Part shown: positions 29,189 through 37,617 of the stretch, in pieces
Numbering within the stretch: the stretch's first letter is position 1
How the letters are laid out: each line of letters begins with the position of its first letter
DNA from: Wenzhouxiangellaceae bacterium
GTDB taxonomy: Bacteria > Pseudomonadota > Gammaproteobacteria > Xanthomonadales > Wenzhouxiangellaceae
Direction of reading: 5' to 3'
Length of the DNA stretch: 64,000 bases
Assembly: GCA_018334995.1 (NCBI GenBank)
Contig: JAGXKW010000001.1
Location: 13,536-77,535, forward strand
The notes under the pieces: generated by a model
The model's input: the letters and a program-made list of their open reading frames with translations, nothing else
Told to the model about the DNA's origin: nothing
The model's database searches: none
Made by a program: the position numbers and the translations under genes

Positions 29189-29194
29189 ATTATA
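29189..29194 (-). promoter_or_regulatory. Consensus -10 TATAAT for xseA, nearly abutting the start codon
   Basis: On the minus strand a perfect TATAAT ends nine bases before the xseA ATG, so transcription would start about two bases upstream of the codon. That would make a near-leaderless transcript. No matching -35 is visible, so chance occurrence is possible. Confidence 0.4.
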
Positions 29195-29295
29195 CGGTGC
29201 CGGACCCGTTCCGGCCGCATGCCCGGCTTGCACGCCGATCATGGACAATGGATCGGTGACCGAACCGGGTCGCGCGAGGCGCACCCACCCAAGCA

Positions 29296-30705
29296 ATGGC
29301 CGAGGACGCTCGCGACCGCCACCCAACCGAGAATGACCGGCGGGATCTGACCTCGGGACGAGTCTGGTTCAACCTGCTGCAGCTGGCCGGCCCGATGCTG
29401 GTCGGCATTGCCGCGGTGATGTCGGTGCAGCTTGTCGATACCTATTTCGTCGGGCGGCTGGGTACCGCTCCGCTGGCTGCACTGTCGTTTTCGTTTCCGA
29501 TCGCGCTCACGCTGGCCAGCCTGTCGATCGGCCTGTCGGCGGGCGCCGCTTCGGTGATTGCGCGCGCGGTCGGGCGCGGTCATCGGCGGCGCACGAAACG
29601 CCTGGCGACCGATTCGCTGTTGCTCACGATCGTCATCGTCGTGCTGATGACGACCGCCGGCCTGCTGACGCTGGATCGCGTCCTCCGGCTGCTGGGCGCC
29701 GACGCCGGCATTCTCGACATGGCGCTTGCGTACATGCGAATCTGGTACCTGTCGCTGCCGTTTCTCGTCGTGACGATGGTTTCCAACGCGATGGTTCGCG
29801 CCAGCGGCGACGCTTTCTGGCCCAGCGCGATCATGGTCACGTCGGCGATGCTCAACGTCATCGCCACGCCGATCCTGGTATTCGGGATCGGTCCGGTTCC
29901 GCCGCTGGGCATCGAGGGCGCGGCGCTGGGCACCCTGTTTGCGCGCATGGTCTCGGCGGTGCTGGCGCTGTATCTGGTGATGTGGCGCGATCGGCTCGTG
30001 GTCTCGGTCCGGCGCGGCCTGCGACGGTTTTTCAGATCGGCGGGCCAGGTGCTGGCCATCGGCCTTCCGGCGGCGATCGGCAATGCATCCAATCCCGCAG
30101 GCATCGCCGTTGCAACGGCCGTCATCGCCGTACTGGGCTCCGAAACCGTGGCGGGGTTCGGCGTCGCGACGCGCCTGGAGGCATTCGCGATACTGCCGAT
30201 GCTGGCGCTTTCCGCATCGATCGGGCCGGTGGTCGGCCAGAACTGGGGCGGCGGTCGTGCCGATCGGGTCGAGCTTGCGCTGAAGACCGCCTACGCGCTG
30301 GGCGCCGGATGGTCGCTGTTGCTCGCGCTCCTGTTCTGGAGTTTCGGCGCGCCGATCGCCGCGGCATTCGCCTCCGAGCTCAGCGTGGCGGAGGAGGCCG
30401 CGCGCTATCTGTGGATCGTTCCGGTCAGCCTCTGGGGCTACGGAATCTCGATCATTGCCGCCGGCGCCTACAACGCGCTGGGCAAATCGTTGACCGGTTT
30501 GAGCTACTCGCTGACCCGCACGGCGGTCTTCTACGTGCCGCTGGTCTGGGTCGCGTCGCGCGTGGACGGTTCGACCACGGTCTACGGCGCCATTGCCGCA
30601 GCCAACGCGCTGGCCGGAACGCTTGTCGCGGCCGATTCCCTGTTCCGGATTCGGCGCCTCGCGAACGCCCGGGACCAGCGCGACGCGGTGCGGCACGATC
30701 GCTGA
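29296..30705 (+). CDS. MATE family efflux transporter
   Basis: A 469-residue membrane protein with about 12 hydrophobic segments, in two similar halves. The first half has QLAGPMLVGIAAVMSVQLVDTYF and RASGDAFWPSAIM, and the second GLPAAIGNASNPAGIAVATA and GPVVGQNWGGG, all characteristic of MATE proteins. These export cationic compounds in exchange for Na+ or H+. The substrate is unknown. The start ATG at 29296 gives a 20-residue hydrophilic lead before helix 1. It is divergent from xseA and converges with the glycosyltransferase gene, leaving 15 bases. Confidence 0.92.
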   Translation: MAEDARDRHPTENDRRDLTSGRVWFNLLQLAGPMLVGIAAVMSVQLVDTYFVGRLGTAPLAALSFSFPIALTLASLSIGLSAGAASVIARAVGRGHRRRTKRLATDSLLLTIVIVVLMTTAGLLTLDRVLRLLGADAGILDMALAYMRIWYLSLPFLVVTMVSNAMVRASGDAFWPSAIMVTSAMLNVIATPILVFGIGPVPPLGIEGAALGTLFARMVSAVLALYLVMWRDRLVVSVRRGLRRFFRSAGQVLAIGLPAAIGNASNPAGIAVATAVIAVLGSETVAGFGVATRLEAFAILPMLALSASIGPVVGQNWGGGRADRVELALKTAYALGAGWSLLLALLFWSFGAPIAAAFASELSVAEEAARYLWIVPVSLWGYGISIIAAGAYNALGKSLTGLSYSLTRTAVFYVPLVWVASRVDGSTTVYGAIAAANALAGTLVAADSLFRIRRLANARDQRDAVRHDR

Positions 30706-30720
30706 CCGATCCGGTCGGGG

Positions 30721-31818
30721 TCACGGGGCGGCCGCGGCGTTTTCCGGCGGCTGCAGGTCACGCGCCGGTTCGGTCCGGCGTTCGCTTGAGGGCGTTTCGC
30801 CAAGATCGTCCGTGTGGCCGGAGACCGCCGGGACCAGCAGTTCAAGGAACCGCGCCGTGCTGCGCTGCCAGGAAAACCCGGCGGCGAAGTCTACGCAGTG
30901 ATCCGACGCGACCGCCAGTGCCCGGAATACCGCCTCGCGCAGGTCTTCGTCCAGCGCACCGTTGCCGCCGTCGACGACCAGGTCTTTCGGCCCGGGCACT
31001 GGAAAGGCAGCCACCGGGACGCCGCAGGCCATGGCTTCCAGCATCACCAGTCCCAGCGTGTCGGTCAGGCTGGGAAACACGAACACGTCGGCGGCCGCCA
31101 GCAGTCTGGCCAGTTCTTCGCCGTGCCTGTAGCCGAGAAAATGCGCATCCGGAAACGCGCGCCGGTAGCGTTCCAGTGCGGGGCCGCCGCCGACCACGAC
31201 CTGCGAGCCGGGCAGGTCAATGTCCAGGAACGCCTCCAGGTTCTTCTCCGGCGCCACCCGGCCCATGTACATGCTGATCGGACGCGGCAGGTTCAGGGCG
31301 TTCTTGCCGCAAGGTCGGAACAGCCCCGTATCGACCGCGCCGGGCCATACGTAAAGATTGCGAAAACCGCGCTGTGCCAGCACGCCCTTCTGTGTTTCGG
31401 TTCGAACAAGCGTGCGCTCGGCGGCCGAATGAAACCAGCGCATCATGCTGTAGCTTGCTGTCAGCGGCACCGGCGCGCGCAGTTGGAGGTACTCGGGGAA
31501 ACGGGTGTGACAGGAGCTGGTGAATCGCAGTCCGTTGAGTCGGCACCAGCGCCGTGCGGCCATTCCAAGCGGGCCTTCGGTTGCGATGTGAATTGCATCG
31601 AACCGCGAGCCTGCCAGGCACTCGCGGGCAGCCCGGCGCGGCCTGAGGGTCAGCCGAATCTCGGGATAGCTGGGGCAGGCCAACGTGGCGCGGGATGCAG
31701 GCGACAGTACGGTGACCGCATGGCCTTCGAGTTCGAGCTGGTTGCGGGTTTTCGTCAGCGAACGCACGACGCCGTTGACCTGCGGCGCCCAGGCATCGGT
31801 GACCAGCAGGATCTTCAT
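30721..31818 (-). CDS. Glycosyltransferase family 1 (GT4-type)
   Basis: A 365-residue retaining GT-B glycosyltransferase. N-terminal KILLVTDAWAPQVNGVVRSL holds the nucleotide-sugar loop, followed by the YMGRVAPEKNLEAFLDI hinge, FVFPSLTDTLGLVMLEAMACG (EX7E-like donor site) and VPVAAFPVPGPKDLV. Related proteins transfer mannose or glucose to lipids. It overlaps the metallophosphoesterase gene by four bases, and this pair is conserved in several gammaproteobacteria, hinting at glycolipid synthesis. The extended frame to 32145 is antisense to its neighbour and was discarded. Confidence 0.9.
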   Translation of the reverse strand: MKILLVTDAWAPQVNGVVRSLTKTRNQLELEGHAVTVLSPASRATLACPSYPEIRLTLRPRRAARECLAGSRFDAIHIATEGPLGMAARRWCRLNGLRFTSSCHTRFPEYLQLRAPVPLTASYSMMRWFHSAAERTLVRTETQKGVLAQRGFRNLYVWPGAVDTGLFRPCGKNALNLPRPISMYMGRVAPEKNLEAFLDIDLPGSQVVVGGGPALERYRRAFPDAHFLGYRHGEELARLLAAADVFVFPSLTDTLGLVMLEAMACGVPVAAFPVPGPKDLVVDGGNGALDEDLREAVFRALAVASDHCVDFAAGFSWQRSTARFLELLVPAVSGHTDDLGETPSSERRTEPARDLQPPENAAAAP

Positions 31819-32624
31819 GCGGCCAACTCCGGCCGGATCGGCTCCATGCGCTTGAGTACCTGCGCTTCGTCGGTCAGTTTCAGCAGTTCGATCGTGCCGT
31901 CGTGGTGTTCGACCAGTGCGGTGCAGCTTTCGACCCAGTCGCCGCAGTTCATGTAGGTCACGCCGTCCAGTCTCGTCAGCTCGGCGCGGTGGATATGGCC
32001 GCAGATCAGGCCGTCGACCTGCTGCCGGTGCGCTTCGTGGGCGACGGCCTGCTCGAAGTTGGAGATGTACTTGACGGCCTTTTTCACCTTGTGCTTGGTC
32101 GCGGCGGCCAGCGACCAGTAGTCCAGGCCCATCCGCTCTCGCCACCAGTTGACGTATCGGTTCATTCGCAGCAGCAGCTCGTAGGCCGACGACCCGATGA
32201 GCCCGATGAATTTCGAATTGACCACCGCCGAATCGAACTGGTCGCCGTGCATCACCAGCAACCTGCGGCCGTCGGCGGTCTCGTGGATGATGCGGTCATG
32301 GATTTCGACGTTGCCCAGGGTCAGGCCGGCGTATTCGCGCATGGCCTCGTCGTGGTTGCCGGGCACGTAGATCACCCGCGTGTCGTGCTTGGCCTTGCCC
32401 AGGATGGATCGGACCACGTTGTTGTGCGCCTGCGGCCAGTAGCGTTTTTTCTTCAGCGCCCAGAAATCGATGATGTCGCCGACCAGGTAAAGCCGCTCGC
32501 AGCGCATGTCGCGGATGAACGCCAGCAGGTAATCGGCGCTGCAGCCGGGAAAGCCCAGATGAACATCGGAAATCCAGATTGTGCGAACATTGCGCTTGAT
32601 TCGGATCCTGTCGGAAGTCTGCAT
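31815..32624 (-). CDS. Metallophosphoesterase, UDP-2,3-diacylglucosamine diphosphatase-like
   Basis: A 269-residue calcineurin-like phosphoesterase. Metal-binding motifs in order are ISDVHLG, VGDIIDFW, VPGNHDE, MHGDQFD and CGHIHRAE. The arrangement fits the LpxH-related group often annotated as UDP-2,3-diacylglucosamine diphosphatase, but many members near glycosyltransferases have unproven substrates, so no symbol is given. It is the first gene of a two-gene unit with the glycosyltransferase. Confidence 0.85.
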   Translation of the reverse strand: MQTSDRIRIKRNVRTIWISDVHLGFPGCSADYLLAFIRDMRCERLYLVGDIIDFWALKKKRYWPQAHNNVVRSILGKAKHDTRVIYVPGNHDEAMREYAGLTLGNVEIHDRIIHETADGRRLLVMHGDQFDSAVVNSKFIGLIGSSAYELLLRMNRYVNWWRERMGLDYWSLAAATKHKVKKAVKYISNFEQAVAHEAHRQQVDGLICGHIHRAELTRLDGVTYMNCGDWVESCTALVEHHDGTIELLKLTDEAQVLKRMEPIRPELAA

Positions 32625-32760
32625 GCGGCTGTTCCTTGGCGCGGGTTTCCACGATCATCGGAAGACTGGCTTGCAGCCCGATGACAGGCAGTTGACGGAA
32701 CAATGACATTCCATCGGCGCCATCGGCGGCGTATTCGCGACGCCCGGCGCCGGCTGACTC

Positions 32761-32774
32761 AGGAGGAAATCAGG
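32761..32774 (+). promoter_or_regulatory. Strong Shine-Dalgarno that sets the amidohydrolase start
   Basis: AGGAGG at 32761-32766 lies eight bases upstream of the ATG at 32775 and decides between this start and the upstream in-frame ATG at 32703. Confidence 0.75.
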
Positions 32775-34442
32775 ATGCGATTCCGCTTCTCAGCAGCATG
32801 CATGCTGCTCGCGCTCGTTGCGCAGACGCTGGCGGCCCAGCCGGCCGGCCTGGCCGTCAACGGCCAGATCTACACGATGAATCCGGACCAGCCCCTGGTC
32901 GAAGCGATGGCGTGGGACGCCGAAGGCCGGATCGTGGCGCTGGGCGGATCCGAGGCGCTTGTCGGGCGCTGGCCGGAGGTCGCGGCCACCGAACTCAAAG
33001 GGCGCACCGCGATTCCCGGCCTGATCGACGCGCACGGTCATGTCATGGGGCTGGGCTTTGCGCTTCTCGATGCCGACCTCGTCGGCGCCGCCGATGTCGA
33101 CGAGGTGGTGCAGCGGCTGCAGGCGCATGCGGCCGATCTGCCCGAGGCCGCATGGCTGCGCGGCAGGGGCTGGGACCAGACGCGCTGGCCGGGCGCGGAG
33201 TTTCCGTCCGCGGTCGATCTCGACGCGGCGTTTCCCGACCGCCCGGTGCTGCTCGAACGCATCGACGGTCACGCGGTCTGGGCGAATTCGGCTGCCATGG
33301 GCCGGGTCGAAGTCGACCTGACCGGCGACTGGCAGCCCGAGGGCGGCTTCATCCATCGCGACGATGAGGGCAATCCGACCGGCGTGTTCATCGATCGCGC
33401 CGAAGACGTGTTCGAAGCGGTGATCCCGCCGCCGACCGAAGCGGAGAAGGCGCTGGCGCTGGATCGCGCGCTGGAGCGCATGAGCTCGCTGGGCCTGACC
33501 GGCGCGCACGACGCCGGCACGTCGCTGGACGACCTGCGCCGCTTTCTGCATCGCGAAGCCGCAGGTGAGCTGCCGATCCGCATTCATGCGCTGGCAGACG
33601 GCGACGAGCAGGCGCTGGCCGCGTTGTGTCGAATGGGCACCGTCGATACGCCGCGCGTCACCGCGCGCGGCGTCAAGTTCTACGCCGACGGCGCGCTGGG
33701 CAGCCGCGGCGCCGCGCTGCTCGACGCATACAGCGACGACCCCGGCAACCAGGGCCTGCTTTTCGAGACCGATGAAGCGCTGCAGGCCATGGTCGACAAG
33801 GCCATGGGCTGCGATCTGCAGGTGGCCATACACGCCATCGGCGACCGCGCCAACCGCCAGGTGATCGACGCACTGATCGAAGGCCAGCAACGGTTCGACG
33901 GCAACCCCGGCCGTCATCGCGTCGAGCATGTCCAGATCATCCATCCCAAAGACATTCCGCGCCTGGCCGGAGCCGGTATCATCGCCAGCATGCAGCCCAC
34001 CCACGCGACCTCCGACATGCGCTGGGCCGAGGATCGCCTGGGCGAGCAGCGGCTGTTCGGCGCCTACGCCTGGCAGCGCCTGCGCCAGGCCGGCGCCCAC
34101 CTGGCGTTCGGCTCGGATTTCCCCGTCGAGCAGGTCGACCCGATGCTGGGCATATACGCGGCGGTCACCCGCCAGGATCTCGACGGCGAACCGCCCGGCG
34201 GCTGGTTGCCCGACCAGCGCGTGACCGTCGAGGTCGCCGTCTCCGGATTTACCGTGGACGCCGCCTGGGCCGGCTTCGCCGAGGACGAAGTGGGCAGCCT
34301 GGAAATGGGCAGGCGCGCCGATTTCGTCGTGCTCGATCGCAACCTGTTCGAGATCGACCCTGCCGACATTCCGGACACCAAGGTACTTGCGACGTATCTC
34401 GACGGGCAGGCGGTTTATCGGGCGGAAGGGGCGTCAATGTGA
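32775..34442 (+). CDS. Secreted amidohydrolase (YtcJ-like)
   Basis: A 555-residue metal-dependent hydrolase with a cleavable signal peptide (residues 1 to about 21, ending AQTLAAQ). The amidohydrolase HxH motif appears as LIDAHGHVMGL, with later metal-site histidines in IHAIGDRAN and HRVEHVQI and the Asp in FGSDFPVEQVDP. The family (YtcJ-like, amidohydrolase 3) includes exported enzymes of mostly unknown substrate. The start is fixed by AGGAGG upstream. It is monocistronic as far as I can see, followed by repeat element B. Confidence 0.9.
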   Translation: MRFRFSAACMLLALVAQTLAAQPAGLAVNGQIYTMNPDQPLVEAMAWDAEGRIVALGGSEALVGRWPEVAATELKGRTAIPGLIDAHGHVMGLGFALLDADLVGAADVDEVVQRLQAHAADLPEAAWLRGRGWDQTRWPGAEFPSAVDLDAAFPDRPVLLERIDGHAVWANSAAMGRVEVDLTGDWQPEGGFIHRDDEGNPTGVFIDRAEDVFEAVIPPPTEAEKALALDRALERMSSLGLTGAHDAGTSLDDLRRFLHREAAGELPIRIHALADGDEQALAALCRMGTVDTPRVTARGVKFYADGALGSRGAALLDAYSDDPGNQGLLFETDEALQAMVDKAMGCDLQVAIHAIGDRANRQVIDALIEGQQRFDGNPGRHRVEHVQIIHPKDIPRLAGAGIIASMQPTHATSDMRWAEDRLGEQRLFGAYAWQRLRQAGAHLAFGSDFPVEQVDPMLGIYAAVTRQDLDGEPPGGWLPDQRVTVEVAVSGFTVDAAWAGFAEDEVGSLEMGRRADFVVLDRNLFEIDPADIPDTKVLATYLDGQAVYRAEGASM

Positions 34443-34473
34443 GGTTGGGAATAGAAAAAAGACTTTTTATCGG

Positions 34474-34622
34474 AACCGCAAATGGATGCGAATGAACGCA
34501 AATTCTGACGAGTAAGAGAATGCGATCTGATCTGCTCTTTATCTTGGCCTCTTGACTCCAGAAAAATCAGGTTTGATTCGGCATCAGGCATTATTTGCGT
34601 TCATTCGCGTTCATTCGCGGTT
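34474..34622. repeat. Inverted-repeat element B (decamer-type arms)
   Basis: The left arm at 34474-34503 and the reverse complement of the right arm at 34593-34622 agree at 27 of 30 positions. Both are built from 10-base units (GCAAATGGAT, GCGAATGAAC, GCGTTCATTC). The 89-base loop is AT-rich for this genome and has no coding frame. The whole 231-base spacer between the amidohydrolase and the GNAT-nitrilase gene, both on the plus strand, contains nothing else I can name. Confidence 0.8.
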
Positions 34623-34673
34623 CAAACGGTTTTTCGAGTCAACCATCTCAATCCAGGAAAATACGACCCCTTC

Positions 34674-36212
34674 ATGCCCCAGCAATCCGAAACCGACTCC
34701 CACCGGCTGATCCTGCGCCAGACCCGGCCGGAAGACTATGCCGATATCGCGGAAATCATGGAGCGAGTGTATGCCGGCGACCTGGAAGGCGCCTGGACGC
34801 GCGAACAGTTCGAATCGCAGATCCGGCGCTTTCCCGAGGGCCAGTTGTGCATCGAGGACAACGGCAAGGTGGTGGCCGCGGCGATCTCGCTGATGGTCAA
34901 GTACAGTCGCTGGGGGCATGATCACCGCTACTGGGACATTGTCGGCGACGGCTACCTGACCACCCACGACCCCAAGGGGGACGTGCTTTACGGCGTCGAT
35001 GTGTTCGTCCATCCCGACTACCGCGACCTGCGATTGGGTCGGCGTCTGTACGACGCGCGCAAGGAGTTGTGCGAGCGGCTGAACCTGCGCGGTATCGTCG
35101 CCGGGGGGCGCATTCCCGGATATGCGAATCACCGCGACGAAATGACCCCGCAACAATATGTGGCCAAGGTCCGCGCGCGCGAGCTGGTGGACCCGGTGCT
35201 GACCTTCCAGTTGTCGAACGATTTTCAGGTGCGCAAGATCGTCAAGGGCTACCTGCCCGACGATCGCAGGTCATCCGGCTACGCGACCCTCCTGGAATGG
35301 GTGAACATCTATTTCGAGGAACCCGGCACCGGCCTGATCGGCGGACGGCCGTCCGACGTTCGCGTCGGCGCGGTGCAGTGGCAGATGCGCCCGACGCATT
35401 CTCTTGAAGATCTGTACGGCCAGATGGAGTACTTCGTCGACGCCGTGTCCGGCTACCAGGCCGACGTGGTGCTGTTTCCCGAGTTCTTCAACGGGCCGAT
35501 GATGGCGCCGTGGAACGACCAGGGTCCGGCCGAGGCGGTCCGCCAGCTGGCCGGATACACCGAGCAGGTGCGCGACGAGATGCTCCGGCTGGCGGTGTCC
35601 TACAACATCAACATCGTGGCCGGCTCGATGCCCGAGTACGACGGCGAGCAGCTGCGCAACGTCTGCTACCTGCTCCGGCGCGACGGCACCTGGGACAAGC
35701 AGTACAAGATCCACGTCACGCCCGACGAGGTCGGCTACTGGGGTCTGACCGGCGGCGACAGGGTGCGCGTGTTCGATACCGACGTCGGCCGCATCGGCAT
35801 CCTGATCTGCTACGACGTGGAGTTTCCCGAACTGCCGCGGCTGATGGCCGAAAGCGGCATGAACATCCTGTTCGTGCCGTACTGGACCGACACCAAGAAC
35901 GCCTATTTGCGGGTGCGGCTGTGCGCCCAGGCGCGCGCCGTGGAAAACGAATGCTACGTCGTCATCTCCGGCTCGGTGGGCAACCTGCCGAAGGTCGAGA
36001 ACATGGACATCCAGTACTCGCAGGCGGCCGTGTTCACACCGTCGGACTTCGCCTTCCCGCACGACGCCATCGCCGCCGAAGCGACGGCCAACTCCGAGAC
36101 CATGCTGATCGCCGACCTGGATCTCGACAACCTGCGCGAAATCCGCTCGCACGGCTCGGTGCGCAACCTGGCCGATCGACGGCTGGATTTGTACGAGTTG
36201 AAGTGGAAGTAG
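34674..36212 (+). CDS. GNAT acetyltransferase/carbon-nitrogen hydrolase fusion
   Basis: A 512-residue two-domain protein. Residues about 10-160 form a GNAT N-acetyltransferase domain (RQTRPEDYADIAEIMERVYAG, then GVDVFVHPDYRDLRLGRRLYDAR). Residues about 228-510 are a nitrilase-superfamily hydrolase with the triad Glu270 (FPEFF), Lys345 (YKIHVTP) and Cys379 (ICYDVEFPE). Such fusions occur in several bacteria, but the substrate is undetermined; amide formation or cleavage on small metabolites is likely. The ATG at 34674 has only a weak AGGA upstream. Confidence 0.92.
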   Translation: MPQQSETDSHRLILRQTRPEDYADIAEIMERVYAGDLEGAWTREQFESQIRRFPEGQLCIEDNGKVVAAAISLMVKYSRWGHDHRYWDIVGDGYLTTHDPKGDVLYGVDVFVHPDYRDLRLGRRLYDARKELCERLNLRGIVAGGRIPGYANHRDEMTPQQYVAKVRARELVDPVLTFQLSNDFQVRKIVKGYLPDDRRSSGYATLLEWVNIYFEEPGTGLIGGRPSDVRVGAVQWQMRPTHSLEDLYGQMEYFVDAVSGYQADVVLFPEFFNGPMMAPWNDQGPAEAVRQLAGYTEQVRDEMLRLAVSYNINIVAGSMPEYDGEQLRNVCYLLRRDGTWDKQYKIHVTPDEVGYWGLTGGDRVRVFDTDVGRIGILICYDVEFPELPRLMAESGMNILFVPYWTDTKNAYLRVRLCAQARAVENECYVVISGSVGNLPKVENMDIQYSQAAVFTPSDFAFPHDAIAAEATANSETMLIADLDLDNLREIRSHGSVRNLADRRLDLYELKWK

Positions 36213-36217
36213 AAACC

Positions 36218-36292
36218 CGGTAGTCGGTAGTCGGAAGTCTGAGCGACTCGGTTTTTTTGACCACTGGCTACCGATCACCGACTACCGTTTTT
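36218..36292 (+). terminator. Inverted-repeat element C, also a likely terminator
   Basis: Arms 36218-36243 and 36262-36287 agree at 20 of 26 positions when one is reverse-complemented. They consist of 7-base units (GTAGTCG twice; GGCTACC, GATCACC, GACTACC). On the plus strand the hairpin is followed at once by TTTTT (36288-36292), so it could terminate the GNAT-nitrilase transcript. The 18-base loop also contains seven T. It lies between convergent genes and is homologous to element D. Confidence 0.65.
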
Positions 36293-36310
36293 CCGAAAAC
36301 CCGGAAACCA

Positions 36311-37066
36311 TCACTTCTTCCTGAGCCTTTCGACCACCGCCTCGAGCGTCGCCTGGGTCTCCTTGCGGAACCAGAACTCGGCAAAGCCTTCCGCGTCCAG
36401 CGCCGCGGGGTCGTCGAACAGGCCGGCCAGGTCGGCCCGGCACAGCGTGCGGGTGGCGAGCATGGCGTGCTGCGGCAGGGCCAGGTGGGCGCGGCACCAT
36501 TCCACCGCGCGTTCGACCACTTCGTCTTCCGGCCGGACCTCGTCGACCAGGCCGAGTTCCAGCGCCCGCTCGACCGAAATCATCCGGCCGGCGACCAGGT
36601 GGCGCTCGGCCGGGTAGGCGCCGATCAGCCGCACCAGTGCCTGGTGGATGACCGGGGGCACGACCAGCCCGACCTGGACTTCGTTGAGGCCCAGCTTGTA
36701 ATCGCCCCGGGCCATCACCCGGTAATCGGCGAACAGCGCGATCACGGTGCCGCCGGCCGGGCTGTGGCCGGTAATCGCCGAGGCGCAGGGAATGGGCGAA
36801 CGCGCCAGCGCTTCCAGCAGGCCGAACAGGCTGTCCCAGAAGCCGATCATGCCTGCGCGATCCAGTTCGAGGAGCGCCGGCAGGTCCAGCCCGGCCGAGA
36901 ACAGTCCGGGACTGCCCGACAGCACCAGCGCCCGGGTGCCGTCGGTCTGCGCCGAGCGCACCGCTTCGAGCAGCGTCTCGACCATTTCCGGATTCAGCGC
37001 GTTGACCGGCGGTCGCGTCAGACGCAGTTCGCGGATCTCGTTGTCGTGGTTTCGGATATCGAGCAT
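36311..37066 (-). CDS. Enoyl-CoA hydratase/isomerase family protein
   Basis: A 251-residue crotonase-fold protein. The oxyanion-hole segments are SAGLDLPALLEL and ITGHSPAGGTVIALFADYRVM, with GLNEVQVGLVVPP in the third helix region, as in delta3-delta2 enoyl-CoA isomerases. The two catalytic glutamates of classical hydratases are not clearly placed, so an isomerase-type role is a little more likely. It is monocistronic and converges with the GNAT-nitrilase gene across element C. Confidence 0.86.
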   Translation of the reverse strand: MLDIRNHDNEIRELRLTRPPVNALNPEMVETLLEAVRSAQTDGTRALVLSGSPGLFSAGLDLPALLELDRAGMIGFWDSLFGLLEALARSPIPCASAITGHSPAGGTVIALFADYRVMARGDYKLGLNEVQVGLVVPPVIHQALVRLIGAYPAERHLVAGRMISVERALELGLVDEVRPEDEVVERAVEWCRAHLALPQHAMLATRTLCRADLAGLFDDPAALDAEGFAEFWFRKETQATLEAVVERLRKK

Positions 37067-37133
37067 GGATTCAGTCCGGGTTCAGCAAGGCTTGTCTACA
37101 GTGTAACCGTCAGCACAAATCGAGGAGGTTGAC

Positions 37134-37547
37134 ATGAAGGCGAAATTGATTGCGTTGCTTGTTTCGATGCTCGTCGCGCTCGCCATGGCCGGTGTGGCCG
37201 AGGCTGGTGGATACGGCGGAAAAACCGGCCACTATGGCCATTCCGGCGGATACGGCCATTCGTATCCGGGCTACCGTCACGATCGGCATCGCGGCGACAA
37301 GCACGGCTATCGTCGCGGCGGCTACAAGCATGGCTACCGTGGCCGCGGGCACGATCGCGGAGTTCATCGGCCGCGCCATCGTGCCTACCGTCACGGCTAT
37401 CGCAAGGGCGTGCGGCACGGCTATCGGCACGGTTATCGCAAGCGTTCCTATTATCCGGACGGCTATCGCCATGAACCGGCGCTGGGCCACGTGCGGGGAA
37501 TTTACTTCCCGTATTCGGGTGGCGTATCGCTGCACTTCGGATACTGA
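37134..37547 (+). CDS. Secreted His/Gly/Tyr/Arg-rich repeat protein
   Basis: A 137-residue exported protein of unknown function. Residues 1 to about 24 are a clear signal peptide ending VAEAGG. The mature part is low complexity, with five HGYR tetrapeptides and many GYGH, RHR and KHGY variants, and lacks Cys. A short hydrophobic-aromatic tail (GIYFPYSGGVSLHFGY) ends it. The high His content suggests metal binding, but that is inference. GAGG lies about ten bases upstream of the ATG, and an intrinsic terminator follows the stop, supporting a real single-gene transcript. Confidence 0.8.
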   Translation: MKAKLIALLVSMLVALAMAGVAEAGGYGGKTGHYGHSGGYGHSYPGYRHDRHRGDKHGYRRGGYKHGYRGRGHDRGVHRPRHRAYRHGYRKGVRHGYRHGYRKRSYYPDGYRHEPALGHVRGIYFPYSGGVSLHFGY

Positions 37548-37566
37548 CCAGCAAAATCGGGTAAAT

Positions 37567-37593
37567 GGCCCCGATTCGCTTCGGGGCCTTTTT
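37567..37593 (+). terminator. Intrinsic terminator of the HGYR-repeat gene
   Basis: A perfect 8-bp stem GGCCCCGA/TCGGGGCC with a 6-base loop is followed by TTTTT. It begins 20 bases after the stop codon. Confidence 0.9.
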
Positions 37594-37617
37594 GCCACAA
37601 CGTTGCGTCGGGCGTGC

